From Oscillospiraceae bacterium (GTDB taxonomy: Bacteria > Bacillota > Clostridia > Oscillospirales > CAG-272), in contig SVSR01000014.1 of assembly GCA_015064205.1 (NCBI GenBank), positions 1 to 45,992 on the forward strand: DNA of 45,992 nt, in the 5' to 3' direction. Of the stretch, positions 9,856-18,075 are shown one piece after another. The notes under the pieces were generated by a model, which was not told the origin of the DNA, searched no databases, and saw only the letters and a program-made list of their open reading frames with translations. The translations under genes were made by a program, and so were the position numbers. Each line of letters opens with the position of its first letter. Position 1 is the first letter of the stretch.

Positions 9856-9884
9856 ATTATATCATATATAACGGCAAATTTCAA
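9856..9884 (-). promoter_or_regulatory. sigma-A promoter of cdaA
   Basis: On the minus strand TTGAAA (9879-9884) is followed, after a 17-base spacer, by a consensus TATAAT (9856-9861). Expected transcription start is near 9849, giving a leader of about 50 bases to the GTG at 9800. It is the only clear promoter found ahead of the cdaA-to-hemZ run. Confidence 0.85.
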
Positions 9885-10031
9885 ATACAATCTATGAATT
9901 TTTTTGTATAATACAAGCACTATGATGTTTAAAATAATATTTTTGGGTTTAAAAAGAGATTTCCGCATTTTTTAGCAAAAAATACTTAAAAATAAGTTGT
10001 TTTTATCGCCGTTTTTCATCGCTTTTTAACT

Positions 10032-10065
10032 AAAAAACGCACCCGGATGTTCGGATGCGTTTTTT
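10032..10065 (-). terminator. intrinsic terminator after the P-loop ATPase gene
   Basis: AAAAAACGCA (10032-10041) pairs with TGCGTTTTTT (10056-10065), with an inner CCG/CGG. The run of T on the minus strand follows the stem 14 bases after the stop at 10079. It separates this transcript from the cdaA promoter; the A and T runs make it potentially bidirectional. Confidence 0.85.
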
Positions 10066-10078
10066 CATACTAAGTTAA

Positions 10079-11143
10079 TCAATCAAATATCTTCTTTATC
10101 AGTTCTTTTGTATGCTCTTCTTTTGCATCAAAATTCATTGAGGATATATAGATCTCTTCAAGTTTTTGGTGGAGGGCGGTTATGTTTTTCATAGCATCAA
10201 TTGCACACGTGCACATAATATCAGCACATTTCCCAATATACCGTGCTCTCTGCCTTACCTCTTTGTACATGTCACGCTCGAAGAAGCGCTCTGTATTTAT
10301 AATCAGATCTTCATATACAGGATTCTGTTCATTTGCAAGTGTTACGGATACCTTGCTGTCTGTAAAATAAAGTCCGTTTATCTTTTTTGTGTCTATCGGA
10401 TCGTAAGAAATCATCATGCCGATCTTACGGAAGTGCGCCGCGTTCTTTATAGCATCAAACACAACATGCGAAATATGCAATGGATCATTTACAACAAAAT
10501 GTCTGTCTGCACAAAGATAAAAGCTGTTAAGATTTATTTTACCAAGGCTGCTTATCGTTTGAGTAAGCCTTATTCTTTCACACAGATCCTTGCTTGATCC
10601 AAATCTCTTGCAAAACCGTTCCGCCCACAGGTTAAGCTTTTCACTTTTGAGTCCGCCGGAAAGAAGACTGTCGCGTATTGCTTCAAGCTTGCCTGATACA
10701 GAAAGATAGGAATACGCGCTTTTATAAAGCCTTTTCTTCTCTTTTACAAGCTCGCATATCTCGCCGCGTCTTTCTTTCAGAACACGGTTATCCCAAAACG
10801 CTCCCAGGTTAATTATTTCATCAAAGCATCCCGGAAGAGTCGGCTCGCACACGTGCGGAGAAGTGCCGTCTATGATGCCGATCTTTCTTTCTTTCATAAT
10901 TATTCCGTCAAGGCTTTTCGGGTCGGAAGAACAATAAAAATATTCAACAGTTTCGCCGCGTTTCTCCGCTTCAAGAGCCACCTCTCTCATAAGTCTGCTT
11001 TTACCGCATCCGCTGCCGCCCTTTATTATGTAGAGAAAATCAAGCTCTTCGGGAGAAAAAATTTTATCAAAAAAAGAAATGAAGCCGTCACGCGAATTGG
11101 CGGCCGCAAAATAAGAGTTTTCACTGTAATCTGCAATCGTCAT
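10079..11143 (-). CDS. P-loop ATPase of the PRK06851 type, function unknown
   Basis: 354 residues from ATG 11143, which has GGAG six bases upstream; an ATG four codons earlier (11155) lacks a ribosome site. Walker A is KGGSGCGKSR at 41-50 after a short N-terminal segment. A hydrophobic beta strand ending in IGIIDGTSPH probably supplies the Walker B region. A tyrosine/lysine-rich helical middle section follows. The overall pattern matches clostridial proteins annotated as PRK06851-family ATPases, which in their full form can carry two such domains. No substrate or partner is evident. It has its own terminator downstream and lies downstream of the carboxypeptidase terminator. Confidence 0.75.
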   Translation of the reverse strand: MTIADYSENSYFAAANSRDGFISFFDKIFSPEELDFLYIIKGGSGCGKSRLMREVALEAEKRGETVEYFYCSSDPKSLDGIIMKERKIGIIDGTSPHVCEPTLPGCFDEIINLGAFWDNRVLKERRGEICELVKEKKRLYKSAYSYLSVSGKLEAIRDSLLSGGLKSEKLNLWAERFCKRFGSSKDLCERIRLTQTISSLGKINLNSFYLCADRHFVVNDPLHISHVVFDAIKNAAHFRKIGMMISYDPIDTKKINGLYFTDSKVSVTLANEQNPVYEDLIINTERFFERDMYKEVRQRARYIGKCADIMCTCAIDAMKNITALHQKLEEIYISSMNFDAKEEHTKELIKKIFD

Positions 11144-11240
11144 ACTTTTCTCCATATCGGATTTACCGATCTATATAAATAGCGAAGCTTTCTGCTCCGT
11201 CTGTTACAGTTTATGACATATATGCAAATCCTGACATAAA

Positions 11241-11293
11241 AAACCTCCCTTTTGGGCACCCGCTCTGTTGCGGGCACACTTATCGGGAGGTTT
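11241..11293 (-). terminator. intrinsic terminator after the D,D-carboxypeptidase gene
   Basis: AAACCTCCC (11241-11249) pairs with GGGAGGTTT (11285-11293), enclosing a second hairpin CCCGC/GCGGG (11259-11263 with 11270-11274). On the minus strand the outer stem is followed by a T run (complement of 11238-11243). It starts within a few bases of the stop codon at 11298. Confidence 0.85.
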
Positions 11294-11297
11294 AGAT

Positions 11298-12263
11298 TCA
11301 TTTTATCAAATTGTAAAGATACATAGTATCGTCCACCTGATACTGCGGCGTTCTGTGTGTCCCCGTGACACCCAGTACAACTGCCGCGTACATCTCATCG
11401 CCCTTTTGGGCATACGTTGCAAGGCATAGGCCGGCATCATAAGTGAAACCTGTTTTTCCGCCGAGTATCACGGCTTCTTCAGGTGATTTACCGCCTATTT
11501 TAGCAAATACGGTACTTTTCATCGTAAAGCCGTCAGGATGCTTGTTTGTAGGGGCAACCTTATAACTTTCTTTACCTGCTATCTCGCAAAATGTCTCGTT
11601 TTCAATAGCGTACATAAGTATCTGTGCAAGTTCACTCGCATTGGAATAATGGTCTTTATCATCAAAACCGTATATATTCTCAAAACGCGTATTCGAAAGG
11701 CCCATTTCAAGAGCCTTTTCATTCATCATATCAACAAACTTTTCTTCGCTGCCTGCCACCTGTATTGCGGCGGCGGCGGCGGCCTCAGCGCCCGATGGCA
11801 ACAATATACCGTGAAGAAGATCATAAAGCGTTACCTTCTCGCCCGGCTCAAAGCCTGCCATAGCCGCGCCCTCGCTGTAAAGCTTGTTATATACGCTTGC
11901 GGGAACACTTACGCTTATATCAAGATCATCAGAGTTTTCCAGTATCACAATCGCCGTCATTATCTTTGTAAGCGATGCGGGGCTAACCCGTACGTCGCTC
12001 GATTTTTCCGCGATAACACTACGTGTATCAATACTGCAAAGATATGCGTTTTTGGCATACAGCTCATCATCAAGCCAAAGAGATACTCTTCTGGGATCAA
12101 GCTTTTCGGATGTCGAGCTTTTTAAAAAAATATCATCCGGAAACGGCGAGCTGTTTAAATATATAGGCATGCTTTTCGGCATCAGTATCAAAAAGCTTAA
12201 AAACGCCGATATAAGTCCGCAAAGATATAAGACCTTAAACGATTTTTCAGATCTGTTTTTCAT
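11298..12263 (-). CDS. D-alanyl-D-alanine carboxypeptidase (peptidase S11, DacF/PBP5-like)
   Basis: 321 residues from ATG 12263; a TTG five codons upstream (12278) is an alternative. A single hydrophobic segment (about 10-30) is a signal or anchor, so the enzyme works outside the membrane, trimming the terminal D-Ala of peptidoglycan stem peptides. The SxxK motif is SLTK at 97-100 and the KTG motif is at 270-272 (LGGKTGFTYDAG). Where the SxN motif is expected the sequence reads LLPSGAEAA (157-159 SGA), so the Asn is replaced. An alanine run (161-166) is encoded by a GC-rich triplet repeat. The start overlaps the end of the Nudix gene by 17 bp, so the two are translated from one message. Confidence 0.9.
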   Translation of the reverse strand: MKNRSEKSFKVLYLCGLISAFLSFLILMPKSMPIYLNSSPFPDDIFLKSSTSEKLDPRRVSLWLDDELYAKNAYLCSIDTRSVIAEKSSDVRVSPASLTKIMTAIVILENSDDLDISVSVPASVYNKLYSEGAAMAGFEPGEKVTLYDLLHGILLPSGAEAAAAAAIQVAGSEEKFVDMMNEKALEMGLSNTRFENIYGFDDKDHYSNASELAQILMYAIENETFCEIAGKESYKVAPTNKHPDGFTMKSTVFAKIGGKSPEEAVILGGKTGFTYDAGLCLATYAQKGDEMYAAVVLGVTGTHRTPQYQVDDTMYLYNLIK

Positions 12264-12804
12264 TAAACATTTTATCAACCTTCAGCGCTGCATAAAGAGT
12301 TTTACCGTCGGCGATTTCTCCGTCCATTATCTTTTTAACGAGTTTGTCAAGAGGCATTTTTATCACGTTTAAAAATTCGTCGCGGTCAAGATCCTGTTTG
12401 CCTGCTACAAGATCCTGCGCAAGGTACACGTATATTGTTTCACCGATTATTGCAGCACTTCCTATAAACTCTCCGAGAAATGTGATCTTCTTACTCGTAA
12501 AGCCCGTTTCCTCTCTTAGCTCGCGCTTCGCCGCTTCAAAAGGATCCTCATCGGGTGTATCAAGCTTTCCTGCGGGAATCTCGGTCATCACGCGCGAAAA
12601 CGGATACCGATACTGATTAACGAGATAAACGTTGCCATCATCGTCCACGGGAATAACGGCAACTGCGCCGTTATGCTTTAAATACTCACGTGTAGAGTGT
12701 GAACCGTCGGGCAGTTCTACCTCGTCTATGAACAAATTAGCTACAACTCCGCGAAATAGCTCCTTGGAGTTTACAGTCGTTTCCTTCAAGTTTTCAAAAT
12801 TCAT
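12247..12804 (-). CDS. Nudix hydrolase, ADP-ribose pyrophosphatase type
   Basis: 185 residues. The Nudix box reads AGKLDTPDEDPFEAAKREL followed by REETGF, with the metal-binding RExxEE core intact; there is one extra residue between the first Gly and first Glu compared with the strict GX5E pattern, common in ADP-ribose pyrophosphatases. The preceding VYLVNQYRYPFSRVMTEIPAG segment is also typical of ADPRases (NudF/YqkG). Expected reaction: ADP-ribose to AMP and ribose 5-phosphate. ATG at 12804 follows AAGGTGAGTTATT. It overlaps the carboxypeptidase gene. Confidence 0.88.
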   Translation of the reverse strand: MNFENLKETTVNSKELFRGVVANLFIDEVELPDGSHSTREYLKHNGAVAVIPVDDDGNVYLVNQYRYPFSRVMTEIPAGKLDTPDEDPFEAAKRELREETGFTSKKITFLGEFIGSAAIIGETIYVYLAQDLVAGKQDLDRDEFLNVIKMPLDKLVKKIMDGEIADGKTLYAALKVDKMFNEKQI

Positions 12805-12862
12805 AATAACTCACCTTTTTAGTTGAAAAGCTTATGTTTTAACAATGATGAACAAACAAAGC

Positions 12863-14587
12863 TTATTTCGACCAGCTCTTGGTATATTCCTTGTATTTTG
12901 CAAGTTTTTCCTGCGTTTCCTGTGCACTCTCACTACATGCAAGCATATAAACCTTGACCTTCGGCTCTGTTCCCGACGGTCTTATTACAAGGCGGTCGCC
13001 ATTATCAAGAATAAAATACAAAACGTCAGATGACGGAAGGTTTGTTGACTCAACGCCGTCACTTCCCTTTTTCCTTACCGTATCGCTTAAATAATCCCTG
13101 AATTCAACAACATCGTGTCCGCATATATTAACGGGCGGATCGTTTCTCAAAGAGTTCATAAGATCACGCATACGTTCAACTCCGTCAAGGCCGTCCATAA
13201 CGATGCTCTTCGAAGCCTCCATATAGTATCCGTAGCGCTTATAAAGACTTTCGAGTGCATCTGCAAGAGTCATACCGCGGCCGCGGTAGTAAGCAGCCAT
13301 CTCGGCTATAAGCATAGTTGCAACAACAGCGTCCTTATCGCGTGCATATGTGCCCTTGAGGTATCCATAGCTTTCTTCAAATCCGAGCAGGTAGTTATCA
13401 TGGCCTGTAACCTCAAGCTTTTTGATAACCTCACCGATAAACTTAAAGCCTGTCAGAACGTTGAATATTCTTATATTATGAGCCTCACATATTTTTGCAG
13501 CAAGCTCTGTTGTTACTATTGTTTTTACAACGTAAGGATTCTCGGGCATAGTGCCTGTTTCCTCGTATGCGGTTGCAATATATTCTATAAGCAGAGCGCC
13601 AACCTGATTACCCGAGATCGTGGAAAATTTGCCGTCTGCTCCCTTTATCATGATACCGACACGGTCTGCATCGGGGTCTGTTGCAATAATAAGGTCGCAT
13701 CCCTTCTCCTCTGCAAGGAGAACACCCTCCTCAAAAACTTCGGGGAATTCGGGGTTGGGGAATCTTATATCCTTAAAATTACCGTCGGGCTTCATCTGCC
13801 TGTCAACAGTATATATCTTCTTGAATCCTGCGCGCGAAAGCACCTCGGGAACAAGTCTGTATCCCGTTCCGCAAAGAGGAGTATATACTACGCCAAAATC
13901 ATCGCTGACTGCTTTGACAGCCTCAGGATAAACTGCTTCGGCAAGCACCTTTTCCATATACTTCTCGTCAAAATCATGACCAAGTACTATAATATCTCCC
14001 TTTTCAACGGCAGAGTCAAAATCAACAAGCTTTGCGCCGTCAAAAATATCAATCTTATCTATAAATTCTGCAACTGTAGCGGCGTGGTCGGGCGGAAGCT
14101 GTGCGCCATCCTCCCAATATGCCTTATATCCGTTGTATTCCTTGGGATTATGAGAAGCGGTTATATTAACACCTGCAATACAGGAAAGCTCACGGACAGC
14201 GAAAGAAAGCACGGGTGTCGGACGAAGCTCATTAAATATATAAGTCTTTAATCCGTTTGCCGCAAACACGCATGCCGTCGTTTTTGCAAAAAGCTCTGAA
14301 TTATTACGTGAATCGCACGCAACCACAACGGGGCGCTCGCGGCCGCAAACTTTTATAATAAGGTCAGCAAAGCCCTGCGTTGCCTGCGCAACGGTATATA
14401 TATTCATAGCGTTAAGGCCTGCCTTCATTGTGCCTCTGAGTCCTGCCGTTCCGAAATCAAGGCGCTTTGAAAAGCGGTATTTTATCTCATCATCCTTGCC
14501 CTCTATCGTTGCAAGGTCGCGCTTCATTTCCGTGTCAAGTGAGTCGTTTTCAACCCAGCGCTTATAATTTTCAAGATAACTTATCAT
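12863..14587 (-). CDS. alpha-phosphohexomutase (phosphoglucomutase/phosphomannomutase)
   Basis: 574 residues from ATG 14587, chosen because AAAGGA lies nine bases upstream; an in-frame ATG at 14617 has no good site. GTAGLRG at 46-52, the phosphoserine loop TASHNP at 143-148 (Ser145), the metal loop DPDADR near 301, the sugar-binding GFEESYGYL and the phosphate-binding RPSGTEPK near the C-terminus are all present. The length and KEYNGYK segment fit the PgcA-type glucose 1-phosphate/6-phosphate mutase group rather than GlmM (about 450 residues). It feeds UDP-glucose and polysaccharide synthesis. Confidence 0.93.
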   Translation of the reverse strand: MISYLENYKRWVENDSLDTEMKRDLATIEGKDDEIKYRFSKRLDFGTAGLRGTMKAGLNAMNIYTVAQATQGFADLIIKVCGRERPVVVACDSRNNSELFAKTTACVFAANGLKTYIFNELRPTPVLSFAVRELSCIAGVNITASHNPKEYNGYKAYWEDGAQLPPDHAATVAEFIDKIDIFDGAKLVDFDSAVEKGDIIVLGHDFDEKYMEKVLAEAVYPEAVKAVSDDFGVVYTPLCGTGYRLVPEVLSRAGFKKIYTVDRQMKPDGNFKDIRFPNPEFPEVFEEGVLLAEEKGCDLIIATDPDADRVGIMIKGADGKFSTISGNQVGALLIEYIATAYEETGTMPENPYVVKTIVTTELAAKICEAHNIRIFNVLTGFKFIGEVIKKLEVTGHDNYLLGFEESYGYLKGTYARDKDAVVATMLIAEMAAYYRGRGMTLADALESLYKRYGYYMEASKSIVMDGLDGVERMRDLMNSLRNDPPVNICGHDVVEFRDYLSDTVRKKGSDGVESTNLPSSDVLYFILDNGDRLVIRPSGTEPKVKVYMLACSESAQETQEKLAKYKEYTKSWSK

Positions 14588-14620
14588 TGTATTATGTCCT
14601 TTCGTATGTCCTTTCATTAT

Positions 14621-14875
14621 TTACGCTTCAAGTTGTTCTTTAAGAGCGTGTGCAAGCTGGTCGGGGCATGAAGTGTTTTTAAATCCGCACCTGATTCCCT
14701 CAAGCCGCTTTATAACTTCATTTATATTCATTCCGCACACAAGACTTGCTATTCCGTGTGTATTTCCGTCGCATCCGCCTATAAATTTTACACTTTGTAC
14801 AATATCACCGTCAAGCTCTATTTCAATAGCGCGCGAACATGTACCATGCGTTTTATACGTTACAGTTTTTTTCAT
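14621..14875 (-). CDS. TIGR03905-type four-cysteine (TSCPD-like) protein
   Basis: 84 residues. Starts KTVTYKTHGTCSRAIEIELD, has GGCDGNTHGI in the middle and ends GFKNTSCPDQLAHALKE. The four cysteines at about 13, 34, 47 and 63, with the closing TSCPDQLA motif, match the TIGR03905 family, related to the C-terminal TSCPD domain of B12-dependent ribonucleotide reductases. Four conserved cysteines suggest metal or nucleic-acid binding, but the role is not established. ATG at 14875 follows AAAGGATT. Confidence 0.85.
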   Translation of the reverse strand: MKKTVTYKTHGTCSRAIEIELDGDIVQSVKFIGGCDGNTHGIASLVCGMNINEVIKRLEGIRCGFKNTSCPDQLAHALKEQLEA

Positions 14876-14890
14876 AATCCTTTAGCTCCA

Positions 14891-15835
14891 TCAATCGATC
14901 TGTGCAAAAATCCCAAGGGGTGTAAAGTCAACATCGTCAAGTTTTAAATACAATATGTATTCATCAAGTGCTCTTGCTTTTGAGCTTACGCGAATATCAA
15001 AAACGGTTAGAGAGCTTTCGCATACAACTGTATCTATGCTCCTTATTTCAAGTCCGAGCAAATGTGCCGCACTCATGGCACGCGTCAGTGTTGAATCGAA
15101 TCTGTCGGAAAGCAGAAATTCAAAGTCCGTAACACCCGATACGTTGGAAATTCCGCTTAAGCTCTTAGATAACAAAAGATATCTCGTTCTGTCTTCACGG
15201 TCAAGCGACTTTACACTGCATGACGCCGCTATTTTTAAATCAAAGCCTTCAATAAGCCTGTAAAAGCTGTTAAGTTTGCCGTCGTCGGTATTCTCATACG
15301 GAAGTATACACATGTCCGCTTCGCCAAGCGCCACGGCATCGCATACAGAAAGGAACGTATCGCGGTAAAGCGCCGCGCAGTCGGGGATGAGGGACGAAAA
15401 CTTTTCAAAAGCTATATCTGCCCCTCTTGCTTTTCTGTATACTATCTTTATATCGTCAGGAAGCATAGCCTGGCTTTCATTTTCAAGAAGCCTTACTCCG
15501 CTAAACCCGCTGTCGCGCCCCACTCTTTCAAGTATCATTCTTGACAAAACAATCGTATCCGCAACTGATATCGCCTGCGAATATGATTTTATGTGTCTGC
15601 GGCTTTTCTTCGGCGTTGCAGATTCGAAAATGATCTGCGCATTCTGCGAAAGCTGAATTTTATAAATAGCTGCAAGCTCTGCGTCTGCAATTTTAAGCTT
15701 CTGCCCTATTTCAGCAAGCGAAACTGCGCTGTCAATTGCACCCAACCTCATTTCAAGCTTGCTTGCCAATGACTTTGAATTTTCAAATGCGTTTGAGCCT
15801 ATCGTGTCAAGCGCACTCTTTCTTATTCTGTTCAT
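14891..15835 (-). CDS. uncharacterised protein with a prephenate-dehydratase-like core
   Basis: 314 residues. The first 110 residues look helical and match nothing I recognise. Residues 130-225 resemble the prephenate dehydratase (PDT) half: VCDAVALGEADMCILPYENT (164-183) matches the 'G.AD.GVLPIENS' pattern, followed by a DLKIAASCSV strand and then RTRYLLLSKS (216-225), with TRY in place of the catalytic TRF. Residues 235-314 have the length and alternation of an ACT domain but lack the usual Phe-binding ESRP motif. The ATG shares one base with the htpG stop (TAATG), so translation is probably coupled. A true PDT, a degenerate paralogue or a ligand sensor are all possible; this is family-level inference. 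Confidence 0.6.
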   Translation of the reverse strand: MNRIRKSALDTIGSNAFENSKSLASKLEMRLGAIDSAVSLAEIGQKLKIADAELAAIYKIQLSQNAQIIFESATPKKSRRHIKSYSQAISVADTIVLSRMILERVGRDSGFSGVRLLENESQAMLPDDIKIVYRKARGADIAFEKFSSLIPDCAALYRDTFLSVCDAVALGEADMCILPYENTDDGKLNSFYRLIEGFDLKIAASCSVKSLDREDRTRYLLLSKSLSGISNVSGVTDFEFLLSDRFDSTLTRAMSAAHLLGLEIRSIDTVVCESSLTVFDIRVSSKARALDEYILYLKLDDVDFTPLGIFAQID

Positions 15836-17691
15836 TATAGCTTCTCAAGCACTTCATAGCTTTGCGCCAAGAAGCTTTTAAGTTCTTCTGCAGTCAGCCT
15901 GCGCTGAGAAAGAAGTGCAAGCGAATACATCTGTCTTGCAATCCGCTCTGCACGTGCCACATCTGTTGGAAGAATATCGATTATATGCTTGATAAGACTA
16001 CTTGATTTGTTTATAACAAGCGTATACTCGCTCTCGGGCAAGATCGGCGACTCGTCGCCCATGCTGATACGGTACATACGCATCATGTCTTCCATACGTC
16101 TTGCTTCTTCGGATATATTTAAAAGAGCAGGTGTGGAAGTATCCTTCAAAAGCTCATATTTTACTTCAAGCTTTTCTTTTGCGCTTATTTTTCTCATAAG
16201 CTCGGTAAGGGCAGGCTCGTCGCCGGCTTCTCCGTCAGCCTTGAGAGACCCTGCAACGTCCGAGTCTACTCTTATAAACTTTACTTTCTTTTCATTTTCT
16301 ATAAGCGTTATAAACTGATTTTCGATAACCGTGTCAAGTATTACAACATCAATGCCCTCGTTTTCAAACATTGAAACATACTGAGCCTGAGATACCTTGT
16401 CGGTCGTATAGTACACGGTGTTTTCATGCTTTTCTTTTGCACCGTCAAGATAGTCTTCAAGTGTCACGTACTCACCCGACGTCTTTTCCCATATAACCGA
16501 GGGGAGTATACGGTCAAAGAACTTGCGGTCACGAAGTGCACCGTACTCTACAAATGTTTTTATATCACGCCAAAGCTTTTCAAACTCCTCTCGCTGTGTA
16601 TTAAACAGAGAGTTTATCTTGTCGGCAACCTTCTTTACTATGTGAGAGGATATTTTTGAAACGTATCCGCTGTTCTGCAGATAGCTTCTCGATACGTTAA
16701 GCGGAAGCTCCGGGCAATCAAGCACACCCTTTAACAAGAGCAGAAACTCGGGTATTACCTCTTTGATGTTATCGGCAACGTAAACCTGATTATAGTAAAG
16801 TTTAACCTGTCCCTCCAGGCTGTCATACTCGTGCGAGGGCTTGGGAAAATAAAGTATTCCCTTAAAATTGAGAGGATAGTCTACATTCAGATGTATGTAG
16901 AAAAGCGGCTCTCTGTAATCGTTAAACACCTTGCGGTAAAACTCGGTATATTCCTCTTTTGTACAATCAGAGGGATTTTTGAGCCAAAGCGGGGTTGTAT
17001 CGTTTATCGGTGCTTCGGCTTCGTCCTCTTTTTTATCAGTATCTTCATCTGTGAAGTAGATTTCAACAGGCATGAACGCGCAGTACTTTTCGAGCACTTC
17101 TTTTAGCTTATATGCATTTAAATACTCCTTACCCTCGTCGTTTACGTAGAGTATTATCTCAGTGCCGCGCTCTTCTCTGTTATCCTCTGACATCTCATAT
17201 TCGCCCGCCTCGCTGCAGCTCCATTTTACTGCGGGAGCATCCGTATACGATTTGGTAATAACGTCAACTCTGTCGCTGACCATAAAAGCAGAATAAAAGC
17301 CCAGGCCAAAGTGACCGATAATGCCGTTATTTGCATTCTGTGCCTCTCCCTCGTATTTTTCGATAAAGTCAAGAGCACCCGAAAGCGCCATCTGACAGAT
17401 GTATTTTTCAACCTCGGCTTCGCTCATACCGATACCGTTGTCCTTAACGGTGATCGTACGAAGATTTTTAGAAACGCTAACGTCAATACGATATTTTTCG
17501 TCTTCGAGCCCTTTAACTTCGCCAAGAGAAGATAGTCTTTTCATTTTTGTTGCGGCATCGCATGCGTTAGAAACGAGCTCGCGCACAAAAATTTCCTTCT
17601 CGGAATAAAGCCATTTTTTTATAACGGGGAAAATATTGGCGGTTTCAACGCTTATACCGCCCTTTATGTTTTTTTCATTATTTTCAGGCAT
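15835..17691 (-). CDS. htpG: Hsp90-family molecular chaperone HtpG
   Basis: 618 residues, normal for bacterial Hsp90. The GHKL ATPase has RELVSNACDAATKM at 37-50 (Glu38 general base, Asn42 Mg ligand), DNGIGM at 84-89 and GHFGLGFYSAFMV near 126-138. The middle domain contains the conserved arginine region LNVSRSYLQNSG, and a C-terminal dimerisation domain is present. It is a cytosolic ATP-dependent chaperone. ATG at 17691 follows AGAGGA at seven bases, with a consensus promoter just upstream. No CIRCE operator was seen. Confidence 0.97.
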   Translation of the reverse strand: MPENNEKNIKGGISVETANIFPVIKKWLYSEKEIFVRELVSNACDAATKMKRLSSLGEVKGLEDEKYRIDVSVSKNLRTITVKDNGIGMSEAEVEKYICQMALSGALDFIEKYEGEAQNANNGIIGHFGLGFYSAFMVSDRVDVITKSYTDAPAVKWSCSEAGEYEMSEDNREERGTEIILYVNDEGKEYLNAYKLKEVLEKYCAFMPVEIYFTDEDTDKKEDEAEAPINDTTPLWLKNPSDCTKEEYTEFYRKVFNDYREPLFYIHLNVDYPLNFKGILYFPKPSHEYDSLEGQVKLYYNQVYVADNIKEVIPEFLLLLKGVLDCPELPLNVSRSYLQNSGYVSKISSHIVKKVADKINSLFNTQREEFEKLWRDIKTFVEYGALRDRKFFDRILPSVIWEKTSGEYVTLEDYLDGAKEKHENTVYYTTDKVSQAQYVSMFENEGIDVVILDTVIENQFITLIENEKKVKFIRVDSDVAGSLKADGEAGDEPALTELMRKISAKEKLEVKYELLKDTSTPALLNISEEARRMEDMMRMYRISMGDESPILPESEYTLVINKSSSLIKHIIDILPTDVARAERIARQMYSLALLSQRRLTAEELKSFLAQSYEVLEKL

Positions 17692-17730
17692 TTTTTCGTC
17701 CTCTTACTATAAAAATATATATTAAATATA

Positions 17731-17758
17731 ATTATACCACACTTTTTAGAGATGTCAA
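17731..17758 (-). promoter_or_regulatory. sigma-A promoter of htpG
   Basis: Minus strand: TTGACA (17753-17758), 16-base spacer, TATAAT (17731-17736), both perfect consensus. Transcription would start near 17724, about 33 bases before the ATG. No CIRCE or CtsR-like repeat is present, so heat control through those repressors is not supported. Confidence 0.85.
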
Positions 17759-17930
17759 CAACTGAAGGAGTCCCTTAAAAATTTTTTTACACAATTACAA
17801 ACATATAGCCAAAACTATCGAAAAAAGCACAAAAAGGCTCTCGCTTTGATAATAACACACAAAGTACGTTCCTTGGAGCTTGTCAACGTTAGATGACTGA
17901 GAGGTTAAAATCTACGATTATGATGAAGGG

Positions 17931-17983
17931 AAGGCCTCTCCGCCACGCAAAAAGCATGACATCTCCCCCGAAGGGAGGCTTTG
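17931..17983. repeat. degenerate palindromic intergenic repeat
   Basis: AAGGCCTCTCC (17931-17941) and GGGAGGCTTTG (17973-17983) form an imperfect inverted repeat, and CTCCC/GGGAG (17963-17967 with 17973-17977) a tighter hairpin. The wording (CCTCTCCGCCACG ... ATCTCCCCCGAAGGGAGGC) resembles the palindromic 'CCTCTCCGTC ... CCTCTCCC' repeats scattered between genes in many gut Clostridia. The rest of 17760-18040 holds no gene that I can support. Confidence 0.5.
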
Positions 17984-18040
17984 TGCTCAAACAAAAATTT
18001 GCAAAATATACAATTATTTTCATTTTTAGGCGCCTAATGC

Positions 18041-18069
18041 TTGCATTTATTTTTTTGTTGTGGTATAAT
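18041..18069 (+). promoter_or_regulatory. sigma-A promoter of the RHH gene and its leader
   Basis: TTGCAT (18041-18046), 17-base spacer, consensus TATAAT (18064-18069). Predicted start near 18076, which leaves a leader of about 208 bases before the ATG at 18284. Confidence 0.8.
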
Positions 18070-18075
18070 ATAAAT

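Noticed and set aside
9801-9968. Longer N-terminus for CdaA beginning at 9968
   Set aside because: The extra 56 codons encode an Ile/Tyr/Asn-rich stretch that is really AT-rich promoter DNA; the GTG at 9800 has a near-perfect ribosome site and gives a normal CdaA length.
12264-12278. TTG start for the D,D-carboxypeptidase
   Set aside because: Possible, but the ATG at 12263 gives a cleaner basic N-terminus before the membrane segment; neither has a well-spaced ribosome site, so this is a preference rather than proof.
17692-17760. CIRCE or CtsR operator at the htpG promoter
   Set aside because: No TTAGCACTC-N9-GAGTGCTAA or heptad repeat is present around the promoter.
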